Part shown: one piece after another, positions 1 to 5,334 of the stretch | How the letters are laid out: every line of letters begins with the position of its first letter | Position numbering within the stretch: the first letter of the stretch is position 1 | Source of the DNA: Bacteroidetes bacterium 4572_114 | Lineage (GTDB): Bacteria > Bacteroidota > Bacteroidia > Bacteroidales > 4484-276 | Assembly (NCBI GenBank): GCA_002254335.1 | Contig: NIVA01000219.1 | Location: 1 to 5,334 of the forward strand | Length of the DNA: 5,334 nucleotides | Direction of reading: 5' to 3' | Notes under the pieces: model-generated | The model's database searches: none | What the model was told of the DNA's origin: nothing | What the model saw: only the letters and a program-made list of their open reading frames with translations | Translations under genes and position numbers: made by a program

Positions 1-2
1 TA

Positions 3-1310
3 ATCATTGTTTTGGCCGTATTAAAAAGTAAAGGCATAATTGGACAGGACAAAAAGCAAAAGGTTGTTACCGAATTTGTAAAATTAACTACCATCATTGA
101 AACGGTGTCGGCCAATGGCAAGATACATCCTGAAAAAGAGGTAAAGATAACACCATATATTTCAGGTGAGGTTATTGAACTACATGTAAAGGAAGGTGAT
201 GAAGTAAAAAAGGGCCAGCTTTTAGCTAAGATCGACCCGGAGATTTACCTTTCGAATTATGAGCGGATGGAGGCAAGCCTACAAACACAAAAAGCCAACC
301 TTGCCAACTCAAAGGCCCGCCTTGCCCAATCAAAAGCGCAATTCACCAACTCGAAGCTTTCGTTTGAAAGAAATGAAAAACTTTGGAAGGAACAAGTTAT
401 TTCTGACTCGGATTATGATGCTGCCAAAGCAAATTATGAAGTTGCCGAGGCCGAAGTACAAGCCGCCCGTGAAAGTATAAAAGCCGCCGAATTTCAGGTA
501 GCCAGCTCAGAAGCTTCATTGCGGGAAGCAAAAGAAAACCTTAACAAAACGGCCATTTATGCCCCTACTGCCGGCACAGTCTCAAGGCTAAATGTTGAAC
601 AGGGCGAGCGCGTTGCCGGTGCGTCACAGTTTTCGGCCGGCACCGAATTAATGCGTATCGCCAACCTCAATTTAATGGAGGCAGTTGTTTCGGTAAATGA
701 AAATGATATTGTACGGGTGAGCATGGGCGACACCAGCCTGATAGAAGTTGATGCATACCTCAACCGTAAATTTAAAGGCATCGTTACCGAAATTGCCACT
801 TCTGCCGATGTTACCGGCGTCAGTGCCGACCAGGTAACAAATTTTGAGGTGAAGATCAGGTTGATAAAAGAATCTTACCAGGACCTTATCCCCGAAAACC
901 AACCATCATATTCGCCGTTCAGGCCTGGCATGTCAACAACTGTGGACATACAAACCGAAATACAGAAGGACATCCTTACTGTGCCAATCCAGGCAGTGAC
1001 AACCCGTAGCGACAGTACAGGCAAATCAGTTAACACAAGGTCCAGCAGCGACAAAAATACCGGTGATAGTGAAGAAAACGATGATGTTGATACCGACATT
1101 AAAGAGTATGTATTTGTTTACGATGATGGCACTGCAAAAATGATTTGCGTAAAATCCGGTATCCAGGATAACACCAACATCGAAATTGTGAACGGTTTAG
1201 AGGAAGATCAGGAAATTATTGTTGGGCCTTACCGGGCTGTTTCCAGGACCCTGAAAAATGGCGAGGCCGTTAAGAAAGTATCGAAGGACAAGTTGTTTGA
1301 TGAGGATTGA
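3..1310 (+). CDS. Efflux pump periplasmic adaptor (HlyD/MacA-like membrane fusion protein), 5'-partial
   Basis: This protein would link an inner-membrane transporter (ABC or RND) to a TolC-like outer-membrane channel; the substrate cannot be told from sequence. The reading frame is open to the left edge: ATC ATT GTT precede the TTG at 12, giving IIVLAVLKSKG, the end of an N-terminal membrane anchor, so the true start lies upstream and TTG 12 is not the start. Counting from TTG 12, a biotinyl-lipoyl half-motif lies at about 44-76 (ITPYISGEVIELHVKEGDEV), a long Ala/Lys/Glu/Gln-rich alpha-hairpin coiled coil at about 80-180, the second lipoyl half at about 181-203 (IYAPTAGTVSRLNVEQGERV), then beta-barrel and membrane-proximal domains to the end. 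A polar Ser/Asp/Glu-rich insert at about 331-362 interrupts the C-terminal part. ETVSANGKI resembles MacA-type adaptors of Bacteroidota. The transporter and TolC partners are not in view, so ABC versus RND pairing is undecided. The last codons (DED, stop) coincide with a repeated 14-mer. Confidence 0.92.
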   Translation: MIVLAVLKSKGIIGQDKKQKVVTEFVKLTTIIETVSANGKIHPEKEVKITPYISGEVIELHVKEGDEVKKGQLLAKIDPEIYLSNYERMEASLQTQKANLANSKARLAQSKAQFTNSKLSFERNEKLWKEQVISDSDYDAAKANYEVAEAEVQAARESIKAAEFQVASSEASLREAKENLNKTAIYAPTAGTVSRLNVEQGERVAGASQFSAGTELMRIANLNLMEAVVSVNENDIVRVSMGDTSLIEVDAYLNRKFKGIVTEIATSADVTGVSADQVTNFEVKIRLIKESYQDLIPENQPSYSPFRPGMSTTVDIQTEIQKDILTVPIQAVTTRSDSTGKSVNTRSSSDKNTGDSEENDDVDTDIKEYVFVYDDGTAKMICVKSGIQDNTNIEIVNGLEEDQEIIVGPYRAVSRTLKNGEAVKKVSKDKLFDED

Positions 1311-1394
1311 TGATGGTGGGTGACGGGTGCCGGGTGTCCGATGACGGGTATCGGGTGTAATATCTATGATTATATTTTTTTTGGTTTATTGTCC
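1297..1394. repeat. Dispersed intergenic repeat, copy A, with 7-bp tandem core
   Basis: It begins with TTGATGAGGATTGA (1297-1310), which includes the adaptor's stop codon. A 7-bp periodic array follows at 1318-1359: GGGTGAC, GGGTGCC, GGGTGTC, CGATGAC, GGGTATC, GGGTGTA. Then come TATGATTATAT (1365-1375), a T run with GG, and a TTA/TCC tail. The same parts occur in the same order at 2546-2619 (copy B) with fewer 7-bp units. It lies just after the gene and extends across its stop codon. I see no coding role; function is unknown. Confidence 0.75.
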
Positions 1395-1617
1395 GATTGA
1401 ATAGAAATTGATAAGACTTTAGCTTGTATGGCTTCCTTATTAGCTGCTTCTGAAGGTAAAACACTTCAATATTTTCTATTGCTGAGGGGTTTATTATATT
1501 TTTGCCATTTAATTAATGTGTCCGGCCTAAAAACGAAGTTTTTGAAAATTAGCGAAATTTTGTTGTTTTCAACCAAATGATTATAAAGTAATTAGAAAAA
1601 CATATTAGCGCATCCAT
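1395..1617. other. AT-rich intergenic stretch, no firm gene
   Basis: This is the non-repeat part of the 307-bp gap between the efflux adaptor and the LamG gene. It holds one small open frame, 1428-1580 (+), 50 codons with a hydrophobic middle (about TLQYFLLLRGLLYFCHLINV), but no convincing ribosome binding site or recognisable family. It also holds a short perfect hairpin, AAAAAC-GAA-GTTTTT, at 1529-1543, AT-rich and too weak to call a terminator. I found no signal-peptide coding segment that could be joined in frame to the LamG ORF, and no clear TAnnTTTG promoter. Confidence 0.5.
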
Positions 1618-1641
1618 ATGACTGAAAGGCATCCGTATGGA
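1613..1641 (+). other. Inverted repeat enclosing the LamG ORF start codon
   Basis: TCCATATG (1613-1620) can pair with CGTATGGA (1634-1641) as eight pairs including one T-G wobble, around a 13-nt loop. The ATG at 1618-1620 forms one end of the stem. The same bases also give an 11-bp direct repeat with one mismatch (1610-1620 and 1629-1639). It could sequester the start codon in RNA or be a scar of a rearrangement. The stem is short enough to arise by chance. Confidence 0.3.
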
Positions 1642-2526
1642 CGGACAAGTTTCGCGGCAATTATTTCTGGTGGGGGGATACAATTTGAATACATCGACAT
1701 GGGCAACACAGATATATTGCAAAACAAAACAGCCTTCACAATTGAATTCCGGTTAAACAATACCTATCCTGCCCATGCCGCCACCTATTTTGCACAACAA
1801 GATGGGGACGATGATGGTATTATTTTGATGGAACGCTATTTTGGCGATAATTATATCAGGATCGGGGGCGAAGGAATGGCCAGGTGGGTATTTGAACCTG
1901 AAGAGGGCGATTGGCATCATTACGCAATTGTATTCGATGGAAACGGTGCCAATAATAACGAGCGTTTAAAAATATATCTTGATGGACAATTACAAACTGT
2001 TGATCAATGGATTGGCAACATCCCACCAAGCACACCAGCTATAAACGAAAAATTCTTCATTGGATGTAAACACTACGGAATGAATGTAATTGGCCAGGAC
2101 ATTGAGGGTCAGTATGAAGAGTTTAGAATTTGGGACAAAGCCCTTGACAACAACGAAATAATCGAAATTATCAACTACGGAGCTAATGGCACTGAAGAAA
2201 ACCTTGTAGGGTTTTTTAGTTTTAATGAAGGTGATGCCTCTAATTTTATTGGTACTGATGCCAGCATTACCACAGTGGGGGTTTCTGAAGAAATAAGCCC
2301 CTCAAATATGCAATTGTACCCCAACCCAAGCATGGGACAGTTCACCATAGAGCTTACTGAAACATCACAAATTCAAATAACTACCTCAACCGGCAAACTC
2401 ATTTACGAAGCAAACTTAGGTGCAGGAATTAGGACTATTGATTTAACCAGGCAAGCAGAAGGTGTATATTTTGTTAAAGCCAAAAGCACAAATAAGCAAC
2501 AAACTATTAAAGTTTTGGTGCAATAA
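1618..2526 (+). CDS. LamG-domain surface/secreted protein with type IX secretion sorting domain, probably 5'-truncated
   Basis: Residues about 20-220 form a LamG/concanavalin A-like jelly roll. Typical strands are visible: AFTIEFRLNN (39-48), DWHHYAIVFDG (98-108), IYLDGQL (119-125), FFIG (146-149), EFRIWDKALDNNEI (168-181) and LVGFFSFNEG (196-205). Residues about 227-302 are a type A T9SS C-terminal sorting domain, with LYPNPSMGQFTIEL (233-246), EGVYFVKA (281-288) and terminal KVLVQ. Such proteins cross the inner membrane by Sec and are exported by the Por/T9SS machinery, being released or anchored on the surface. The oddity is the N-terminus: MTERHPYGRTSFAAII is not a signal peptide, an in-frame TAG lies at 1606-1608, and the first LamG strand (GGGIQFEYIDMGN) looks shortened. 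I therefore infer a gene that lost its 5' part, perhaps a non-functional remnant. The start at 1618 is only the first ATG, with no supporting ribosome site. The ligand, often a glycan or protein for this fold, is unknown. Confidence 0.7.
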   Translation: MTERHPYGRTSFAAIISGGGIQFEYIDMGNTDILQNKTAFTIEFRLNNTYPAHAATYFAQQDGDDDGIILMERYFGDNYIRIGGEGMARWVFEPEEGDWHHYAIVFDGNGANNNERLKIYLDGQLQTVDQWIGNIPPSTPAINEKFFIGCKHYGMNVIGQDIEGQYEEFRIWDKALDNNEIIEIINYGANGTEENLVGFFSFNEGDASNFIGTDASITTVGVSEEISPSNMQLYPNPSMGQFTIELTETSQIQITTSTGKLIYEANLGAGIRTIDLTRQAEGVYFVKAKSTNKQQTIKVLVQ

Positions 2527-2545
2527 ATTAATAGTGGTTAGTTGA

Positions 2546-2619
2546 TTGATGAGGATTGACGTTGGGTGACGGGTGATAGATGTAGGGTGTATGATTATAT
2601 CTGTTTTGGATTACGTTCC
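2546..2619. repeat. Dispersed intergenic repeat, copy B, with 7-bp tandem core
   Basis: It starts with the same TTGATGAGGATTGA (2546-2559) as copy A. Four 7-bp units follow at 2564-2591 (GGGTGAC, GGGTGAT, AGATGTA, GGGTGTA), then TATGATTATAT (2590-2600) and a TTTTGG.TTA..TTCC-like tail to 2619. It lies 19 bp past the LamG stop codon. Compared with copy A it has fewer units but the same order of parts, so the two are members of one repeat family rather than chance G-rich sequence. Confidence 0.75.
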
Positions 2620-2792
2620 AAATGAAAAGATTAAATAAATATTTTACAACTGCTTTATGAAGTAATGATTTATAGAGAATAGTTGTGCACAAGCTGAAAA
2701 ATCTACCACACATTTTACACATTTGATTTTTGCCACCATACAAACCACCCTAAAAACCAAAAGAGTGAAATTTCCTCGCCAGTCAAACAAAA
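2620..2792. other. Intergenic stretch, nothing recognised
   Basis: This AT-rich sequence lies between repeat copy B and the AbiE operator. I see no gene, RNA gene or convincing terminator. A minus-strand open frame (2743-2528) crosses it, but its C-terminal part is only the translation of repeat copy B, so I do not treat it as a gene. Confidence 0.5.
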
Positions 2793-2851
2793 CTTAGTAA
2801 TATTTATACATAAGTAGCATTTTATGCTACCTTTGTCAAAATTTTACTAAG
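2793..2851. promoter_or_regulatory. 59-bp concentric inverted repeat, candidate AbiEi operator
   Basis: Reading outward from a centre at 2822, 23 of 29 base pairs are symmetric. The inner arms are GTAGCAT (2814-2820) and ATGCTAC (2824-2830), perfect around TTT. The outer arms are CTTAGTAA (2793-2800) and TTACTAAG (2844-2851), also perfect, and extend inward to 12 of 13. Both pairs share the same centre. The dyad ends one base before the GTG start of the antitoxin gene and contains its putative -7 box. AbiEi-type antitoxins are known to bind inverted repeats in their own promoter and repress it. That this dyad is the AbiEi site is inference from position and symmetry. Confidence 0.75.
2828..2835 (+). 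promoter_or_regulatory. Putative Bacteroidota -7 promoter element of the AbiE operon
   Basis: TACCTTTG fits the Bacteroidota sigma-ABfr -7 consensus TAnnTTTG exactly. The expected transcription start is about 2840-2843, leaving a leader of only about ten bases before GTG 2852. No good -33 TTTG lies at the usual distance upstream, so basal strength may be low. The element overlaps the right inner arm of the dyad, where a bound repressor would block polymerase. Confidence 0.55.
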
Positions 2852-3643
2852 GTGAAGGCTAAAGAGTTTATCAAACATTTATTATCCATTGAGAATTATT
2901 CCTTCTCCCTTAAAGAAATTACTCAGCAAACTGATGGAGAAGGTACGTCACTAAAATTTGAACTTGCCAGACTGATTGATAAAAAAGAAATTATAAACCT
3001 GAGAAAAGGATTTTATCTGATAATCCCACCAAGGTATTCCAAACAAGGACAATTACCTATCCAATTGTACATTCATAAACTTTTTAAGGGCCTTGACCGC
3101 AATTATTATTTAGGATTTTACTCGGCTGCTAAGTTTCATGGTGCAAGTCATCAACAAACCCAGCGAGACTATGTAATGACAGAAATACCAAAATTAAATA
3201 CCATAAAAAAAAACACCTTTGACATTCGATTTTTCACTACTGCCAAATGGCCGGATAAAAACATTATAGACAAAAAATCTGATGCAGGTATTTTTAAAAT
3301 TTCAAGCCCTGCCCTTACCGCAGCAGATTTAATACACCACCAAACCAAATTAGGAGGATTAAACAGAATGTTGGCCATTTTGGAAGAATTAGCGGAAGAA
3401 ATAAATCAAAACGACATAGCGGAACTATTGACTTGGTATCCACATAAAAGTACCTTACAACGTTTTGGATTTTTACTTGAAGAAGTACAAGCTGACCAAA
3501 ATCTAAATACTCAAATAAAAGAACATCTTCAGCAATCAAAATTCTTTCCCGTACTACTTAGTCCAAAGTCTGGACAAAAACCAGGTGCGGTTGATAATCC
3601 TTGGAAGGTGGATGTAAACATTAAACTGGAAAGTGATATATGA
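2852..3643 (+). CDS. abiEi: AbiEi-family type IV antitoxin / transcriptional autorepressor
   Basis: This is the antitoxin half of an AbiE abortive-infection module. The family has an N-terminal winged helix-turn-helix that represses the operon and a C-terminal domain needed for antitoxicity. Type IV means it counteracts the toxin without binding it directly. Residues about 1-58 fit the winged helix: helices around FIKHLLSIE, SLKEITQQT and SLKFELARLIDKKEI, then the wing LRKGFYLIIP (50-59). NYYLGFYSAAKFHGASHQ (84-101) is the characteristic AbiEi core segment, followed by SSPALTAADLIHH (151-163) and a closing WKVDVNIKLESDI (251-263). At 263 residues it is full length for the family. The GTG start at 2852 is chosen because the winged helix begins at once and the operator ends just before it. 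The 3' end overlaps the toxin gene by ATGA, implying translational coupling. Base composition is visibly more AT-rich than the efflux and tsaB genes, consistent with transfer. Confidence 0.9.
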   Translation: MKAKEFIKHLLSIENYSFSLKEITQQTDGEGTSLKFELARLIDKKEIINLRKGFYLIIPPRYSKQGQLPIQLYIHKLFKGLDRNYYLGFYSAAKFHGASHQQTQRDYVMTEIPKLNTIKKNTFDIRFFTTAKWPDKNIIDKKSDAGIFKISSPALTAADLIHHQTKLGGLNRMLAILEELAEEINQNDIAELLTWYPHKSTLQRFGFLLEEVQADQNLNTQIKEHLQQSKFFPVLLSPKSGQKPGAVDNPWKVDVNIKLESDI

Positions 3644-4440
3644 TTCCTAAACCTTACATAGCAAAATGGCAAGAACATACACCTTGGAAACAATTCTATC
3701 AAGTAGAACAAGATTTGGTAATTAGTCGTGCATTAGTAGAAATTTTTTCAGATAAATTCCTTAGAGAAAATTTAGCCTTCAGAGGAGGAACTGCTTTGCA
3801 CAAACTGTACCTAAATCCTGCACCTAGATATTCTGAAGATATTGATTTGGTTCAAATAAAATCAGGCCCAATTAAGCCAATCATGAAACGGCTCAAAGAA
3901 GTGATCACTTTTTTTGAAGAACCAAGAAAAACACAAGTGAAAGGTCACGGAGCAAAAGCATTGCACCGTTTTACATCTGAATATGAAGAAATTCGATTGC
4001 GGCTAAAATTAGAGATTAATTGTAAAGAGCATTTCAATGTTTTGGATTGGGTTAACTTCCCTTTTGAAGTAAAAAGTGAATGGTTTTCGGGGAAAGCAGC
4101 CATAAAAACGTATAACATTAACGAACTTTTGGGGACAAAGCTTAGGGCTCACTACCAAAGAAGTAAAGGACGGGATTTATTTGATTTGTACTATTCCAGG
4201 TTAAACATAGGATTAGATACTAATCAAATCATAAAGTGCTTCAAGGAATATACAAGCTTTGCAACAGGTAAAAGACCTCCGAGCCAAAAGGAGTTTTTGA
4301 TGAACATAGCAGAAAAAGAAAACAATCCTTATTTTACAGGCGACATGGAAGCGTTGTTAAGAACAGGAATAACATACAATCAAGAAGCTGCTTTTGAGTG
4401 GCTTAAAAATGAATTGATAAAAAAATACAAACCAAGTTGA
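3640..4440 (+). CDS. abiEii: AbiEii-family nucleotidyltransferase toxin
   Basis: This is the toxin half of the AbiE system: a DNA polymerase beta-like nucleotidyltransferase whose activity causes growth arrest and phage abortive infection. Relatives in mycobacteria (MenT) add nucleotides to tRNA 3' ends; the target of this one is not known. Visible motifs are FRGGTALHKLYL (47-58, nucleotide-binding GGT), RYSEDIDLV (63-71, metal-binding D67 and D69), LKLEIN (122-127, likely third acidic residue E125) and TKLRAHYQRSKGRDLFDLYY (166-185, the conserved K/R-rich motif with RDLFDL). All expected motifs are present and the 266-residue length is close to family norms, so the toxin is probably intact. 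ATG 3640 overlaps the antitoxin stop (ATGA), the usual antitoxin-first order, with no separate promoter seen. It could instead be called a general AbiEii/AbiGii protein, but the preceding AbiEi makes the assignment firm. Confidence 0.93.
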   Translation: MIPKPYIAKWQEHTPWKQFYQVEQDLVISRALVEIFSDKFLRENLAFRGGTALHKLYLNPAPRYSEDIDLVQIKSGPIKPIMKRLKEVITFFEEPRKTQVKGHGAKALHRFTSEYEEIRLRLKLEINCKEHFNVLDWVNFPFEVKSEWFSGKAAIKTYNINELLGTKLRAHYQRSKGRDLFDLYYSRLNIGLDTNQIIKCFKEYTSFATGKRPPSQKEFLMNIAEKENNPYFTGDMEALLRTGITYNQEAAFEWLKNELIKKYKPS

Positions 4441-4454
4441 TAAAATCCATTAAA

Positions 4455-4510
4455 AAATGTGAGAACCAAATCATATTTATAAAAACAGGGTTTTGAACAC
4501 CCTCACGTTT
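4455..4510. other. Nested inverted repeat between abiEii and tsaB
   Basis: AAATGTGAG (4455-4463) can pair with CTCACGTTT (4502-4510), nine pairs with one wobble. Inside lies a smaller hairpin, AGGGT (4487-4491) with ACCCT (4499-4503), which partly competes for bases 4502-4503. On the minus strand the outer stem runs into a T-rich tail, but no minus-strand gene ends here. It could terminate the AbiE transcript or shape the tsaB leader. The 38-nt loop makes it weak. Confidence 0.3.
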
Positions 4511-4539
4511 CCAATACAATAACCCTCCTTAAATTACAA

Positions 4540-5235
4540 ATGACAAAAATCCTACACATCGAAACGGCAACCCAGATTTGTTCGGTTGCATTGAGCGAAA
4601 ACAACAGGGTCATCGCCACCCGAAGTTCTGATGAAAAAAATGCCCACTCCAGGGTATTAACTGTTTTCATTAAAGAAATATTAAAACAAAATAATTTCAA
4701 GCCCGAGGATTTGGATGCACTTGCCGTAAGCATGGGGCCGGGTTCATACACCGGTTTGCGCATTGGTGTTTCCACTGCCAAAGGTTTATGCTTTGCAATT
4801 GATAAGCCGTTGATTGCCATTGGCACACTACAGGCCATGGCAATCGGGATGGCAGAGAAAGCTGGCAGTTCCGATGCCTTATATTGCCCAATGATAGATG
4901 CCCGGAGAATGGAAGTTTATTCGGCAATATTTGATCGGGGGAATAAACAGGTCAGGGAAATCCTTGCGGAGATCATTGATGAAGATTCATTTTCAGGACA
5001 ATTACAAACCAATCAAATGATTTTTGCCGGCGATGGTGCTGAAAAGTGTAAAGCAATATTATCCCCTGATCCAAATGCCCATTTCCTTGATCATTTTATC
5101 CCCTCGGCTGAATTCATGATAAAAATCGCGTATGAAAAATTTAAGGCCGGAAAGTTTGAGGATGTAGCCTATTTTGAGCCTTTTTACCTCAAGGATTTTA
5201 TTGCCGGGCCACCAAAGGTTAAGGGGTTGAGGTAA
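4540..5235 (+). CDS. tsaB: TsaB, tRNA threonylcarbamoyladenosine (t6A37) synthesis dimerisation subunit
   Basis: TsaB is the cytoplasmic partner of TsaD. With TsaE they transfer the threonylcarbamoyl group made by TsaC to A37 of ANN-decoding tRNAs. It has an ASKHA-type fold but is structural rather than catalytic. The N-terminus ILHIETATQICSVAL (4-18) is the first beta-hairpin. HSRVLTVFIKEIL (36-48) matches the segment that carries metal ligands in TsaD. The hallmark GPGSYTGLRIGVSTAKGL spans 67-84. MIDARRMEVYSAIFD (118-132) and the C-terminal YFEPFYLK (211-218) are also typical. At 231 residues it is normal length and looks intact. ATG 4540 is supported because the first strand starts within four residues; upstream is AT-rich without a Shine-Dalgarno sequence. 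The gene is 99 bp past abiEii on the same strand, but as a housekeeping gene it probably has its own promoter, which I could not identify. Confidence 0.95.
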   Translation: MTKILHIETATQICSVALSENNRVIATRSSDEKNAHSRVLTVFIKEILKQNNFKPEDLDALAVSMGPGSYTGLRIGVSTAKGLCFAIDKPLIAIGTLQAMAIGMAEKAGSSDALYCPMIDARRMEVYSAIFDRGNKQVREILAEIIDEDSFSGQLQTNQMIFAGDGAEKCKAILSPDPNAHFLDHFIPSAEFMIKIAYEKFKAGKFEDVAYFEPFYLKDFIAGPPKVKGLR

Positions 5236-5236
5236 G

Positions 5237-5334
5237 GGAGGGATGGAGGATTGGAGTGTTGGAGGATTGGAGTGTTGGAGGAATGGAGTGATGGAGGATT
5301 GGAGTGTTGGAGGAATGGAGGGATGGAGTGTTGG
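5237..5334. repeat. 8-bp tandem repeat array (GGAGNNNT), continues past window edge
   Basis: Twelve consecutive 8-bp units run from 5237 to 5332 with no indels, plus GG at the edge. Every unit starts GGAG and ends in T. The middle three bases are only GGA, GAT, TGT, GAA or TGA. Units often alternate GGAGGATT/GGAGTGTT, giving a 16-bp higher-order period. The array begins one base after the tsaB stop codon. The unit length is not a multiple of three and I see no coding role. The regular GG pairs could allow two-tier G-quadruplexes on the + strand. Confidence 0.9.

Noticed and set aside
12..14. TTG as start codon of the adaptor
   Set aside because: The frame continues hydrophobically to the left edge (IIVLAVL), as expected for a membrane anchor, so translation starts upstream of the window.
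1318..1359. CRISPR array
   Set aside because: Units are contiguous 7-mers with no spacers; this is a simple tandem repeat. The same holds for the 8-bp array at 5237-5334.
1359..1382. Intrinsic terminator after the adaptor (AATAT/ATATT before a T run)
   Set aside because: The stem is only five A/T pairs with a long loop, and the T run is part of the repeat family; too weak to call.
1270..1464. Minus-strand open frame of 64 codons
   Set aside because: It runs antisense over the adaptor's end and repeat copy A, and its composition reflects the GGGTGAC repeat read backwards. It resembles the other minus frame only through the shared repeat.
1529..1543. AAAAAC-GAA-GTTTTT hairpin as a terminator or insertion-sequence end
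   Set aside because: Perfect but AT-only apart from one pair. I found no partner inverted repeat or transposase nearby.
2528..2743. Minus-strand open frame of 71 codons starting opposite the AbiE operator
   Set aside because: Its C-terminal part (YNH..., HPSP..NPHQ) is the repeat in reverse complement and matches the 1270-1464 frame only there. No family resemblance or ribosome site.
4492..4522. tsaB promoter: TTTG (4492-4495) with TACAATAA (4515-4522)
   Set aside because: Spacing is right for Bacteroidota, but the -7 box matches TAnnTTTG only at TA and one further base.
4503..4838. Minus-strand open frame of 111 codons over tsaB
   Set aside because: It is a shadow of tsaB, whose motifs are unmistakable in the + frame.

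Overview
The window looks like part of a Bacteroidota chromosome, most likely of the Cytophagia/Flavobacteriia type. Three things point there: a type IX secretion (Por) C-terminal sorting domain at the end of the 1618-2526 protein, a TAnnTTTG-type -7 promoter element ahead of 2852, and AT-leaning genes without Shine-Dalgarno sequences. All credible genes lie on the + strand.

Layout. 3-1310 is a MacA/HlyD-like periplasmic adaptor of a tripartite efflux pump, with its 5' end outside the window. 1311-1617 is intergenic and carries a 7-bp tandem repeat followed by AT-rich sequence. 1618-2526 encodes a LamG (concanavalin A-like) domain joined to a type IX sorting domain but has no signal peptide, so it is probably a 5'-truncated surface-protein gene. 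2527-2851 holds a second, diverged copy of the 7-bp repeat element and then a 59-bp concentric inverted repeat that ends at the next start codon. 2852-3643 and 3640-4440 are an AbiEi/AbiEii type IV toxin-antitoxin (phage abortive infection) operon with an ATGA overlap. 4540-5235 is tsaB, for the universal t6A37 tRNA modification. From 5237 to the window end runs an 8-bp GGAGNNNT tandem array, cut by the edge.

How it fits together. The efflux adaptor and tsaB look like core chromosome. The sorting-domain gene and the AbiE pair between them look accessory: the AbiE genes are visibly more AT-rich, the LamG gene lacks its 5' end, and related repeats lie on the left and in the middle of the segment. 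The AbiEi antitoxin is expected to repress its own operon. The 59-bp dyad contains the putative -7 box and abuts the GTG start, so it is an excellent operator candidate and is the most interesting regulatory signal here. I see no wholly new multi-gene system. The notable items are the AbiE operator, the truncated surface-protein gene, and three simple-repeat tracts placed just after the three non-AbiE genes.
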